The position numbers and the translations under genes were made by a program. Shown here piece by piece: positions 48,571 to 61,542 of a stretch of 64,000 nt of DNA (its first letter is position 1; every line of letters starts with the position of its first letter). Origin of the DNA: Ceratodon purpureus (Eukaryota > Streptophyta > Bryopsida > Pseudoditrichales > Ditrichaceae); the NCBI GenBank assembly GCA_014871385.1, contig CM026422.1:18542096-18606095 (forward strand). The letters are read 5' to 3'. The notes under the pieces are model-generated. The model searched no databases and was not told the origin of the DNA. It saw only the letters and a program-made list of their open reading frames with translations.

Positions 48571-50129
48571 CATAGCCATCCTCATCCTTGTCAACTGCAC
48601 ACATCCCAATAACCAAACCGCTCATAAGCAGTACAATTCTCCTAGGATCGAAATGAATGTGCTTTCAGATCAGGCAGATAAACATAAAATTTGAAACAAA
48701 ATCTATCCATTGCTGCAATGTTCAGAGAAAAATAATCCACTTACATTCTTCGATCATGGCCTCCAGCTGCTCATCGGTGAAAACCTCACCGAGCTCCCTC
48801 GCCACTTTCCTGATGTTTTTTATCTGCTCATGATCCACAACTCCACCATTTCGCCACAAAATGATCAGCTGGATGTCAAGATAAGGTAGATTATTTCATT
48901 TGAAAGCAGATCACTCTGTAGCTGTGGAAGATCCAAATGATCATATTCGTTATTTTGAAACAATTTTTAGCTTTTGAGATTTTTTACCTATAATTTCAAT
49001 AACTATTTTGAGAGAATTCATATGTTTTTCAAACATTCTATTTATAGACCATCCTTGAGTCAAGAAAAATCTAAAATGAAGCATTAAATTAAGACTACGA
49101 ATCAAAAGTCTTGATTTAACTAATATGGTCTTTCTATGATCAGTGGAGACTTGAGTATGTAATCATGTTGATTGAGTTTTATGTAACTGATCTGTTTTCG
49201 CTGATCTATTCAACAGCTGGGTCGACTCCTGATCTGGAATGCTGAACATTTCATACTCACCGATATTTTGCCCTTGCCTTCCTCATCAAACACTGAGAAC
49301 ACTTTGCTGATGTTCATGTCTGGGTCCTTGTCCTTGTATTTCGTCAACACTTTGTGACCACAGCAGAGTCATCGATCAGGACATGACCCAAGTTTCAAGC
49401 AAGGTGAATGAGTCGAGTGCATGACATGATTTGAAGCGAGTCAGGTGGAGCTGAATCACATTCCATGGTCTCTCATCACCTTATAAGTTAACACATGCGT
49501 AGAACATGAACTGATTACAGAAATAAGATAAATTGTAAGATTTGCTTATGGCTCCCAAGTTTTGCATCTGTGATTTGCACTTACTGATTTGCATGAACTC
49601 GTCGAGGCCAATCTCGTTGTTGTCGTCCTTGGAATACTTTTCCATGAGGTGTTTCACTTCCGCCTTCTTCACGTGGCATTCCAGTGCTCTCATGGCGACC
49701 TGCATTCATTTAAGCTATCTATCTGTGATCTCACATGCAGGAATATGATGATTTACAGACATCTATGCATGGACAGGTCCTGGAGCTTCCGGTCTTCACC
49801 TTCAGGTCTCGGTAGCAAAGCCTGCCAACTTTGCGGGTGTCGAAAAGCTCGAACGCAAGACGGATCTCGTCCTTGTCGTAGTCACTGATGTCGAAGATCT
49901 CGTGAATTTTGTCGTTCTTCCTTATGCTCGTCTTGGGGCTCGCACTGACGAGTGACGGCATGCTGTAGGAGCCGAGGCGAGAGCCCGGGGGCTGTGCAGC
50001 TCGCTGCAGGTTCTGCAGCGGCGGTGATGGCGATGAGGCGGGGTTCCATGAGCCCATCCAGTTGGGGTCTTGCAGCCCTTGTTGTCCCAGAGGTTCCATG
50101 TGCGGGGAGCTGCTCATCATCTCCTCCAT
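48571..50129 (-). CDS. Centrin (caltractin)-like EF-hand protein, 3' end unresolved
   Basis: Exons 50129-49800, 49699-49585, 49349-49261, 48868-48745 and 48594-48571 join in frame; at least one more coding exon should follow. A long Pro/Ser-rich N-terminus (about 80 aa) precedes the centrin core DKDEIRLAFELFDT...DLKVAMRALE...YSKDDNNEIGLDEFM...ISKVFSVFDEEGKGKIS...VARELGEVFTDEQLEAMIEE...DKDEDGYG. The order and spacing match the four EF-hands of centrins, which act in basal bodies and spindle poles. EF-hand 1 is degenerate (FDTRKVGRL), while EF2 and EF4 keep several acidic ligands. A start at 50129 is chosen; the frame is open further upstream to 50222. The gene is divergent from the armadillo gene at 51694. 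Confidence 0.75.
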
Positions 50130-51693
50130 TATTTCTCTATTCCTTGTAAGAGAGCGTCTCGTCACAACTACTTGAGAACTATTTATTAGATTGTATCTCT
50201 TTTGGAGGTCGGTATTTAACACCTCATGTTAAATTTCTGTTCTGATATAGCAACTGTGCTGTCACTGGGTATCGTTTAGCTGTTGGCTGGGTTGTTTTTG
50301 GAATGAAATCCGACATGTATTGAGCTTCAAGAGTTGGAGTTCAAGAGCATTACTGATCACTATTGGCAACAGGATTGATTGCAGTAGTGTTGTACACGAA
50401 TAGAGGCGGATGCAATAATGAAGAAGGAGAGAGTAGCAGTCAGCCAATCCATCGATGGCCGGTTTCAATCCTCAATATGAGTTTGTGAATCGTTGGCAGG
50501 TGAAGCTACATGATCAATCTTGCGCCAGACAGAAACATTTTCTGGATCAATCAGCCGCTTCTCAGCATCACCATGCTCCTCGCCCTACCCTGACACTATA
50601 GCCATGTCGAAATCATAGACTGAGATGTAGAATCATTAATGCAAGTCTTAGAGATAACTCTACACAAATTCCAATCCCTTTGCTCCGTTCTCGTCGGCAT
50701 GACAACGAGCTTCACTGCTGCAGTGCAGTCCAAGAAAGAGTGCAACGATAGAAGCACCGGCTTAGGCGGTCGCGACTTGGTTCTTGGTCTCTCCTCATCA
50801 GTGATTCTGATTCACAGACCCGGATTGACAACCAAGAGATAACCCCACCTACCTGGGTTTCATGTGACATCTAACGTCTTCCCAACGGTTCCGCTCTCAA
50901 CATGCTTACGAAACGGCACACACAGCTATGCCTAGGATTTTCTCGGTTTCCAGCTCATAACGGATGTCGAAATTTTGGTCTCAGCTGTCATTATGGCGAG
51001 TAGTTAGTGACCAAAACGCCGTTTAGTATGGCGTCGCAGGGAATCGTCTGGAGGTACCAGGGAGTAGCTTTGTGGAACATCCATGTGTCTACTGGAAGCT
51101 CAAGGAGCAGCCGCGAGAGATGGGTCTGAGAGTGGAAGCGTGGTTTTCTCGAAGCCGTCCTGGATCACAAAGAGAATTGAACCATCAGTCTGCGAGCTCA
51201 CTTCTTGACGCTTGTGCTGTGCCACTGGCATCTCGAAGGTAGATCTAGCTTCCGTTTGTTTGCAATTTTCAGTTAATGCTCAAAAATTTGCGAGAAATTT
51301 CGAAGGTCAGTGCGTCTTTGAAATGATTTTTCTCTTTTAGTTACTTCTTACCTGATGATTGAGCTGCTGGGAAGAAACATCTGAGTTGTGGAGTATGTGC
51401 GAAGTGGAGCATTGGGAAGTGGAAGTGGGATTGCTGAGGTTACAGACTCGCATCAATGGAGTGCTTTCTCTCTTCGGTATGGTTGTAAAGGCTAAGTGGC
51501 TCTGGAGACTCAAATCCCGCGCAATTGGAAGCAGAGAGTCTAGCGAAAGTGAAAAACCTTCCACGCAATTGTGTTGCTTTGTGAGCTATGAGCCTGAGGC
51601 GGAAATGGTAGTGTAGATGCCGGGGTAGCACATTGGCTCCAAAAGCGAAGAAGCAATTCTCTTTGTCCGGGTAAGTGTCGTGAAAGTATAAAC
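50130..51693. promoter_or_regulatory. Spacer between divergent centrin and armadillo genes
   Basis: Holds the 5' regions of both genes. Several short frames, none convincing; no defined promoter motif recognised. Confidence 0.4.
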
Positions 51694-54600
51694 ATGCCGA
51701 GACAACCAGATGACTTCGACAAAAAAGACCGGCGCGTTGAAGACGCGCTCATTGCCGATGACAAGCGGATCAAAGCAGAAGAGGCTGCGAAGAGGGCGCT
51801 TCTCAACGCCAAGAAGAAGCCAAAACCTTCTGATGACAGAAACATTGTGCGGTCGGAGCAACCTCGTTGGGTTGAGGACGAAGCGGAGGCAAATTTCTTG
51901 CACGATAATCCTATCGAAGATGGCGCTGTTCGTCCCTACATTGCATGGAGGTATGCGTTGAAGCAGCTTGGTAGATCCGACATCCGGGCAGAGCCGGTGC
52001 CGGATAATGAACGCGCTTATCCGCTGCTGAACGTTGAGCGCCATGGCCACGATATGTGGATGCATCAAGCGCAACCTAATGTCACGCCTCAACTACCAAG
52101 CACTGTTACTCCCGGCCACCTCAATTTCATGTATTCGAAGATGGTTAGAGACTTCACAACACTCTTAGTAGCTAGGATTTTGCACTGGTATATGTGTGCA
52201 TGCATGATTGGCGGCCTTCTCTCTTCCTGATAGTACATGGTTGTCGAAATGGGCTCTGCAGGTGCGCACTCTACAAAGCGATCTCCTTATTGTGAGACAA
52301 AAATCGGTTGCCTGGTGTGTTGAGCTGCTGCGTGTTCCTGAGAATCGTGCCCGGTGCATTGCAGCTGGTATGAACTTCATCGATTTTTTCAAGCTGTGAG
52401 GAGGGCCATAATCATAGTTTAGAGGACCGCTTCTCCCATTCATAGGATAACTCAAAAATTGACTGGCAGAATACTGTTATGGGTTATGATTGATCGCCTC
52501 CTAGACACAACCCTGAACTTCCTGAATGAGCATTCTATCAGCCGGTGCGTCCAGCAGAATCCGTCTGAATAATGTCAGAGTGTTTTTACGTTTAAGTGTC
52601 GAAGGTATATGTCCTGGAGGTTTGATGTGGTGGCATTCATTTGCAGGCATTCTTCCTATTCTTGCAAACATGCTGAAGGAGACAGACCTGTGCATACGCC
52701 AGCACCTTGCCCTCTGCTTTAAGTACGCTTCAGGTAATCTTGTGATGCACCTCGGTTGTGTCTGTCCACATTCTAGACAAGCATCCCATGATCTCGTGTC
52801 TCTTCCTTCTCTGAACCATCATTCCAGCAGTATATGTGAACCCTAGGACTATACTTGCTCAGGGCCTGGAAACACAGTGCCTTTGGTAGAGGAATGGTTT
52901 GAAAGTACCTCGATGGCAATATGAATTTTGTATAAATATCAATCTCCCAGCAAGAGTAAGGTTATTGAGGTGCTTTCTGTCAATGTTCAGCTTCAATTAC
53001 AACATGGAACGATCTCATTGAACTGGGATGCATTAAGGGCCTCCTCAAGATGGTTAGTGATCAATATTTTACAACTTCTAAGTTCCATTCATTGTCTTCA
53101 CTTACGCATTTGGAGGTGTATTGTGTTGGATCGAGTGAAGCTTACAGCAACTGGTGGGTTCACAGCTTCGGACTGACGATGCGGTATTGAGATGCAATGC
53201 TCTGGATGCCCTGAATGACTGCGCTCTCAACTGTGAAGGTGATCTCCTACTCTTTTCTCTCTGTTTATAAATGTCGAGTCGACATTTACTACGAAACTGA
53301 ACACTGCATTGAAGTGAATGAAGGTTTACGCTATTGCTGATCATTTCCCCTCCTTCTGCACCATATAATTATTACCGTGATCTTTGTAGGTTACATTGTG
53401 CTTGAGTATGATAAGTCCTCTTTAATTGGCTCAAAATTTTGCGTGCACTTAGGTTACACAATACCAAACTTCGTCGTGCTATGATTGTGTCCTAGTGAGG
53501 AGGGTACTTGTCAATGACTGCATCACGCTGGCAAGTATCGTGAGGGGCCTTGAAAAAGACAAGGATAGAGGCAATGTATGCCATGCCATGGACCTTTGCT
53601 CCCGTTGTATGGGAAGCCTGAACTATTATCAGAAGGCCATTGATCAGGTCCTTGAGGTGTGAAACTAAACACTTGGTCCCATGCAACTCTTGAAGTCCGC
53701 GGGACGGAACATTCAAAATTCTGAAACTTACACATCATTATTTCTAAAGTATATCAGAATTGTTGATTAACATGTGATACATTGTATGAAGGCGGATGGT
53801 GTGCCGATTGTGGTGAAACTCGCCAATACCACGGACGAAGCCACGATGGTTTCAGCTGGCCGCTTCATCTGCCTCGTTGGGTACAAAACCATCAACACCT
53901 TCTATATATCCATCCAATAACCGCAAGAATGTAAGAATTTAATGTCTTGTAACTCGATGTGTGGGCACATGCGATGGGAGCAGATTTTCCGAGAAAGGGA
54001 GAAAACAAGCGGTGGCACTAGGGGCTGTAGCAGTTTTTGTTTCCTACTTGAATCATCCCCAAGCAAGAGTTATGGCTTATGGCACTGCAGCTCTTTTGAG
54101 GTACCAGTCACTAAGTGTTCATTGCCTATTGAATGTCTTAATCTTTAAATCAAGGGAACTAAAACACCCTTTCTGTTTTTGCTCAGCCTGACGCTTGAGA
54201 TACGAGGCAAGAAAGACTTCATCATGGCCAACGGTGTGCCCCTGATGACGCACATGCTTCACCTTTCAGACGGCGAGCTCACTCTCGTTGCTATGAATGT
54301 ATGACCCATCCCTCTTACGTACATGTGAACTTGCAAATTACTGTATATGTCGCACTATATATCCTCTTTGAGTAATTCTTCCGTACAAATAGTGATGCAC
54401 TTGTCACAATTCCCTCTTCACTGCAGGATAGCTTCGTACATAGGTGATGTCATAGATAGCCTCGTCTAATAAGCTGAGCTGTATCAATTATGTAAAACTT
54501 CTCAAGAAGTGTTTTTGGGTACTAAACATTATGTTGCCACTTGATGCAGCTGATAATTAACGTGACGGAAGATCCAGCGGCAAGGGCGAAGTTGCAACAG

Positions 54601-54771
54601 GGAATTAAGTTATGCCGCAACATGTTCCTCGAGACCTTCAATGGGACGATGAAGAGAGGTGCCTGCCAGACCATTCAACAACTCCAATTCAAATCACGAC
54701 CATTCGAAAACATTCTGGATATCCCAGCACAATTTGTTCCAATTGCGTTCGACATGCGTGGATGTTGCTGA
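51694..54771 (+). CDS. Armadillo-repeat protein, possibly radial-spoke RSPH14/RTDR1-like
   Basis: Exons with consistent phases: 51694-52143, 52262-52367, 52647-52733, 52991-53052, 53166-53238, then segments near 53500-53660, 53790-53885, 53985-54105, 54188-54299 and 54550-54771. The first exon gives a charged, Lys-rich N-terminus. From exon 2 on, the residues form armadillo-like helices: LQSDLLIVRQKSVAWCVELL, ILPILANMLKETDLCIRQHL, DLIELGCIKGLLKM, DDAVLRCNALDALNDCAL, GAVAVFVSYLNHPQARVMAY, GVPLMTHMLHLSDGELTLVA. The opening LQSDLL..RQ..A....LL and overall size are reminiscent of the axonemal armadillo protein RSPH14/RTDR1, but that assignment is tentative. Boundaries of the sixth to ninth exons are approximate. 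Confidence 0.65.
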
Positions 54772-56844
54772 GAATGATAACCTTCTAGCCAGGCATGCAG
54801 TTGTTTTCAACTGGAATTGCAGGCCTGTCTCTAATATTACACAGTAAGTATGAAACGGGTTGCTTCAGAATTTCAAGTTGGGAACTGGACGATCGAAACG
54901 CAAGGAAGCCCACAGCAAACTTGCAACTGGAACCAATAGTAAGCGGGCCGATATCTTCAAACAATATGATATGATCAGGTGGATGAGAAGGACTCGAGGA
55001 GGGTCAAGTGGAACTTGATTCCCTCGGATGGCCGTCCCTTCAATTGGCTCCACTCTTATGTGTTTTGTGTCCTTCCAGTGATCTTAAATCATTTGGGAAG
55101 GTTCTGCCTTTGCCGCTGAGAGAGAAGATAATTGCTATGAGCGAAACGGAATTTACTTTCATTACATGTGCCCAAAGCAATCCTTGGGATGTGAGGTGAC
55201 CATTATGTAAGGATTCACTTCATTATCAGATGTTGCAAAAAGCTAGGAATTGATTTCAAACAAATTTTTCTTTAATGTATCAAGAGTTGATTCATTGAAT
55301 GCTGAATGTGCTGTCTGTCTATACACTTGGAAGAGATGGTAAGGGAATGAAGTGTTTGTTTGTCAATCACCTTGTATCGGTGGCCACATGACAAAGAGTA
55401 CTTGAGAGAAGACTACTCCGATCCCATAGGAAGGGAGAAACTATCATCATGTTACAGTACCAGATTACTAATTATATTATTGTGTTTGAATATGTATGTT
55501 GTAGAGGACCAAGTGCCACAGATAATGTGGTTTAGAAGATGCCACGGCTAATCTTTTGGCAATTTTGTATAATCGAGTAGCAAGATTATCCGACGAAGCC
55601 TGGTGGTAGCCCCTTCACACACCTGGCTTTGCCATCTTGAAGTGTACATGAGGCTTCTTACCATCTCTTTTCGGATCATATCTAAAAAGAGATTCTAAGA
55701 AGCCTCAAGTACACACCACGACGACAACGAAGCTGTGATCATTGTGCAATATCTTCTGAAAATGAATCGGTTCCTGTCTGGATTCCTTTCTGTATCATAC
55801 AAGCCATGGACGCCGTCCAATAGTGGCAGCCCCTTGGTATCAAATTTATCTATTCCCACCATGAATTTCGAAATATTCGCAGAGGTTTACGAGATTCCCA
55901 TTCACCAGATCTCCAATTGCGAAATCTAAGTTCTCGGAAGCTAGCACCTCTCCAACCACTCCAACTTGCAAGGGCTGCATGAAACACACGTATGATGCAC
56001 CTAGGTACTGGAAGTTTACATTCTTCCTCAGATATGTACTCTGTTTGGTGTGAGAAAGCTACTGAGAACCTAGATACTGCAAACTGAATTAGTGTCTGCT
56101 GGTCTCTTGCACGTCATTCATGAAGACAAACATCATTTCATTAGTAAATCTGTATCCCAAGGACAAACATCCCAAGAACTTTACGCTAGTACCGGTTTAC
56201 ATGGACCCGATTTTGAATTCAGCCTAGTACTTCTTCACAAATTGATCAATATCTATATGGTACCAGTTGATCCATCCGAAATACTAAGGATCGCATGTAC
56301 TGAAGTGATATCCATCTATCAGTTATTCTAGTTCATAAAAAGAACCGAGGTTTCATAGCAGTACTTTTTTCTTCACTAAGGAACTTAGAACCTGAATCAA
56401 CGATCAAACTACCCTGGGTTTGTTCAATCTCTCTAGGAATTGTACATGTTAAGGTCATTAGCATTGGTTGTGATTGAAATCGCTGGATGCATGTTTCCCA
56501 GGGACGTTTTTGGACACCCTCTCTCAATTGTGTCGTTCGTATCTTGGTTTTATTCTATTGAGTTAGGGCTCTGTACTTTATTTGTATGTGTATTCTATGG
56601 TCTTAAAAAAATGGTAAGTTGGGAATAATTCTGCATATTGACTTAAGGTCTGTATATTGGCACTGGTATTCGTTTTGAGATTCGTTTGATGTTTGCTTTG
56701 CTTTGCTTTCAACTGTACAAGTTACTCCATAGGCTCTGGAGTTCTTTCAGTTGGAGGACCGAAATTGTGATTCGATTTTAAGTGTATCATACGGGAAGGG
56801 TGGACAGTAGGTTGCCCAGAGTGATCAGTGATGCACAACCTGGA
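54772..56844. other. Intergenic, no gene seen
   Basis: No supported coding exon. Contains a 73-nt hairpin (55642-55714) listed separately. Confidence 0.5.
55642..55714. ncRNA. Candidate 73-nt hairpin (pre-miRNA-like)
   Basis: The arm GTGTACATGAGGCTTCTTA and the facing arm TAAGAAGCCTCAAGTACAC pair with a single mismatch, and pairing continues with a few mismatches through TCTCTTTT/AAAAAGAGA to a loop around GGATCATATC. Length and shape suit a plant microRNA precursor or a fold-back repeat; no expression evidence is available. Confidence 0.35.
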
Positions 56845-59800
56845 TTAAGCTCGTCGCATTTGATCAAACGCGTTCTTAACCCGATTAAAAGAAGATTTCC
56901 AGAACGAGCCTGTGGTTGCAGTGTTGGCCATACCGACCCTGTTGAACGGGCAATTGGTGGCCAATTCCTGGTTGCCGAAGATTCCACCGCGAACAGGAGA
57001 GGCGATTGTGGGCAATGTGAGGTGGGACCATTTCGGATCTGGAGGAGCTGCCTCAAAACCACTTCCAATATTAGCCCTCGATCTGCAAACTTAACATCCA
57101 CAAGCAACGCAAAAACAAGAAAATAGAAACTACGTTCTGAAGACTTCATACTTGACTGAGCGATGGGAGAATGAAAAGAACGGGGGAGAGAAATGTGGAT
57201 CATCACTAGACCCTAATAATTGTTTGTTTCATCACGAAGGTAGGTAGAACCACTATTAATGATGCCTTATGAACGGTTAATATAGCTAAAGAAAACATTC
57301 ATAATGAATCATTCAGGCCTACACGCACATCATTGCTCCAACTATACTTAGTCAGGCTCGACGATGACTACGCTTAGGCTGATGTCATTATTACCTGATA
57401 GCAGTCTGCTTTGCTCAACAGATTTCGATTGATCGTGAAGAAGACGAGTGCAAGCCAAGACCTCCATCTCCAGACTCTCGTTCTCTTTTGCAAGCTGCAT
57501 CATCACGTATTCAGAGCCTTAGTGTTAACCGAAAATGTTTTCAACTGTCAAAGCATGTTCGAAGACCTAAAAATCTACTCCTACACATATCAGTACTTTA
57601 TTAAATGGAAGGCAACCATCATATTGAGAAGCACCGCAATTGGCATTTAGTTCAGGAGTAACCCTATCGTTCTCATCCATGAGCGCTTCAACAGAACGTT
57701 GCAAGACTTTGATAGTCCTAGCAGTATCATCTCCGACAGACACCGACAGATTCTCGTCATTAATATCCTGTTGAAGCTGCTCCTCTGCGTTACTCCCCTC
57801 TTCACACTCCCGACCACTTGGCTTTCCAGATTGAAGCTTGTAAAGATTCTTCTCATCAAGGAAACCCTCTTCAACAAGGATCTCCTTAAGTAATACAATC
57901 ACACCGTCTGTCGACTGAGGAACCTGCGTGGGAAAGCTGTGTAACAACTGCACATGGCCAAGAACATGGAGATTTGAGTGACATATTCACCAAACTTTGA
58001 TGTTTCTAATGTCACGGTCGTTCGAAAAGGTAACACCCCTACCTTCTCACGAAAGTTAAGGTGAACATCATGGTGTAAACCGGCCTCAACGTCGAAAGAC
58101 ATCCCTGGTCAAGATTATGCTGAACTGTTAGTATTCTGAATAAAATTCGGTATCGTGGAGACTGTCGAAATGCACACATGTCTGACAGTGAATCGGAAAA
58201 TTAGGATAAATATCGATATGTGCACGGGACCTTGGTTCAAGGAGCGTAGCCGTGCGCTGGAAATTAGTAGTTGTGCCCGTAACTGTTCGCATTCTTGTTG
58301 TAATTTCTGCAGCAAGGACTCAAGTTCGTGACGTCCTATTTCAGAATTGATTTTAGGTTTATTTTTAATCTGCTTCGCCCTGCAGAATGGAACGTGACCA
58401 CCAGGTGTAACGATCGTCATTTCTCTATAAACCATCCAGGAGAATAATCGTAGGGGAGCACTTGCTACTCCAAGCCACCAAAATAATATTCCAGAGTAGT
58501 GTCGCATTATATGCTTCAGCTTGTCTTTCAAGATAGATCGTGAGTTATCGACTAGCATACCTGGTTCCAAACCGCAGAGTTGACAACGTCTCAGAAGCTT
58601 GTGAGATGCTTGGAGAGCAGCAACAAAGAAGAGTTGTCCTCGAATTGCCGCCCTATCTCAAGTTCCACAAAACTTTGATATAGCCGTCCAAGATTTTTTT
58701 CAGGACTGCAGAGTTTCGCTGTTTCAAATCCACTACGTTCTCATCGTGCGATACGTTGTCAAACGAGTGAATCAACGTTCAATCACTTACTAATGAGTCT
58801 TGAAGGATTCGTGTCAACTTTGAGTCACGGTAGGGTATGTGGCACGGCCTATCTGCAATTTAAAGCCCTTGACGGAGTTCATTATCTTCTTGTTCCAACA
58901 TAACGAAACCTGACTAACCTAGAAGAGCTCATATATACTACGTTGAAAATAAAAGTGATTGCAAAATGGAAAACGTTGGAGCGAACGTAGGATAGAGGAT
59001 ACAGGTCTGACCAACGGCTCGGTTTGCTACACCAGTCTGAAACAACAGAACTCCCACTTAGTGCTCATATGATACCAAGGTAGCTACCGTTTAGAATCAT
59101 TGACAATGTGCCCCTCACCAATCTAGACTTGACCGACTAGGATAACGTCTGCTCACCTGCAGTATTTGGAGCATTTCTTTCTCGGACTGGACATATTTCT
59201 GTCAAGTAAATGCCATCGACCTGTCAGTACAGTCCCACAATCCGCAGCCAATTCAAGATAATAATCCGCACAAGACAAAAGGAAGAGTACCTCGGTGACT
59301 CCCGCTACAAATATTCCCTGTAATTTGTCCTCTTTCACCTGCAAATTGTCCTTCTTGCCGTCCAAAAGGTCCCTGCACATCGCCTTGCAAGTCATAAACC
59401 TTTTTCTTTATTATGCGTTTTGCTACCACTCTAGATAGTGAGCTCAGAACGAGGTAGTGGTCCTGTATCAGCATCTCACCTTATTTTCTCCATGTATATC
59501 TCTACCTGTAAACACAGTCGGTCACACATAGACACACATAACTTCGATGAGAATCTTGTTGACCGAGAGCCTCGTAATTTTTACATGATGCGGAATTTTC
59601 AACCTCGAAGATGTACTAAATGGCAAAGAATTACAACCATTGACAGCTTGATCAGAAACTCAATAGTCTCGTCAGCTTGCTCAATGAAGTCAAAGATGCA
59701 TTGCGTCACTCGCGGAAGAATCCCTTTCAGATCAGGATCATTGGTCTGCATGATCGGTCCCTGCACAAACTTACACACACGGTTTAAAACTCCTGAGAAC

Positions 59801-61017
59801 AGATGCAGAATTGTGATCATACCCCGAATTAGCTACCGCTGATGAAACCTGATCACAGCCATCGGCCAATAATCTCCTTTTGAGGTACACTCATGTGTCA
59901 AGACTCAGCTTAATTTTGTAGAGAGCTTATCAAAATTAGGATCAATCACCTCCATACTGTGCGTTTTCCCCGCTCCAGTCTGCAATCGTAAGTTGATCCA
60001 CCTCAATGCAGTTAGGGAAGACGAGGCTTGTGTTTTTCTTAGGTGAACTGGACTGCAATGACTGAGCGCGGATATCTAAATCTATCAAAAACGTACATGA
60101 AAACATCAAAGGAGACTTCCGCAAGAAGACACAGCTGTCTATGAACGTCAAGACATTCGAAATGTCAGGCACTTTGGCTTAATACAAACCTGGCCGTACG
60201 CAAGGACCGTTCCATTGATTGCATTCATAGCGTCTGCAGAGCACCGTTACAGATTCGGAGAATACTCCTCAGTGAGACATTTTTCCAAGTTCTAACTCTT
60301 CCTATTCAGCCGTAAACCTCGAAAACCACGGAAACAATAAACGCGGGGCTCTGGCCATAGCTAGGGCGTACCTTAGCTCAAAAACAATGAGTAGCAAGTC
60401 GCTCAAAACAGTATAAAGTACGAACATCTTACAATTGGCAGCGCCACGAAGTCGAACACATCCGCCTGAACCGAGTCCTCATAGAATATCCTGTCAAACG
60501 TGAAGCTGCATTCCTCTTGATCCTTCTCATCCTGTCGCCATTGAACGAATTACTCAAACTAACAGGTATGTCGTAAAATGGCGTTCCCGATTGCCTCACA
60601 TCACTAGACATTTAAAACGTTCCTTCACGGCCATAACAACTATAATGCATCTGCAGCTTGATAAGCACAGAGAGCAAAGACATCGACGAGAACAACAATC
60701 TCTCGTTCCAAATTTAACACGACGAAACGACCTCTCCAAAAAGCAAAGGAACAACGTAGCCGCACATCAACATCCTCCGACTAATCGACATACACTCCAA
60801 GAAGAAACGGGAAGACGAACGCAAACACTGCAGAGAAGCTCATCCGTCTTCACAGCGCAAATGCACGTCTTCACATCGAGTCTAGATGCGGAATGATCAC
60901 CTTAAACAGCACGCACGCATCGTCGAAGCGCCGGATGCAAGCCGCGCCAGAAGCTGCAATAAGCGCCTCCCGACCATTGATCGGCCGAAACCGCACGCAC
61001 ACCGAGACGTTCGACAT
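56845..61017 (-). CDS. Kinesin-1-like motor protein, switch region not found
   Basis: Many short exons, read in order from 61017: SNVSVCVRFRPINGRE (61017-60901), FTFDRIFYEDSVQADVFDF (60531-60433), DAMNAINGTVLAYGQ (60233-60190), the P-loop micro-exon TGAGKTHSME (59979-59950), GILPRVTQCIFDFIEQ (59760-59635), VEIYMEKIR (about 59515-59490), DLLDGKKDNLQVKEDK (about 59390), VQSEKEMLQIL (about 59200), TGVANRAVGQ (about 59035), CHIPYRDSKLTRILQDSL (about 58850-58795), RTTLLCCCSPS..ETLSTLRFGTR (58652-58561) and AKQIKNKPKINSE (about 58380). Coiled-coil tail segments follow, with stop at 56845. Motor and neck sequence fit kinesin-1. Between TGVANRAVGQ and CHIPYRDSK only about 180 bp remain, with no SSRSH or DLAGSE. 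The 60433/60190 junction phase also does not fit simply. It may therefore be damaged, rearranged or misassembled. Confidence 0.7.
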
Positions 61018-61542
61018 CGCAATTGCAACCCGATCGCGTTCTGACGCAGAGCTCCGTGCTCGAGCTCCGCAGCTGTTTAGCTCCTTGCTCAAGCCTTGCA
61101 GCTCCTTGGCGCTGGAGCTTGGCAGCTGTTGCTTCCCTCGCACTCAAACACTTGGAGCATGAGCTGCTTCGAACAGAAGGGCGGGCAGGCGGAAAAAGGT
61201 CTAAAACTCGCCAAAAAGCTTCATCATGAACGAAACGTTTCTTTTGACAGAGAAAGAAACGTGGATGCTGACGCGGATTGTCTCGTCCATGAGAGCGAAG
61301 GAGTTCGCTGCGATGGAGTTCATGACGACTTTTGCTTTATTGTTTGAGTAATGTTTACTCTACATAGATGCGAGGTATTTTTAGATTTCAGGATGCTGCA
61401 AAGTAATGTAAAATTTGATTCCTTTTACAATTTTTGTAACATATGGTTAATATAGTATAAATACAGTGACAGTCATCCCATTTGAAGATACTTTACCAGT
61501 ACCAACTTCTAAGTTGTCGTCATTTCATTGTGGTGATCAGTC
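61018..61542. other. Upstream of the kinesin gene, no gene seen
   Basis: GC-richer to about 61330 (probable 5' region of the kinesin gene; the frame is open upstream to 61143), then AT-rich. No other gene is supported. Confidence 0.4.

Noticed and set aside
57411..57893. Plus-strand frames across the kinesin tail
   Set aside because: They are antisense shadows of the coiled-coil exons on the minus strand.
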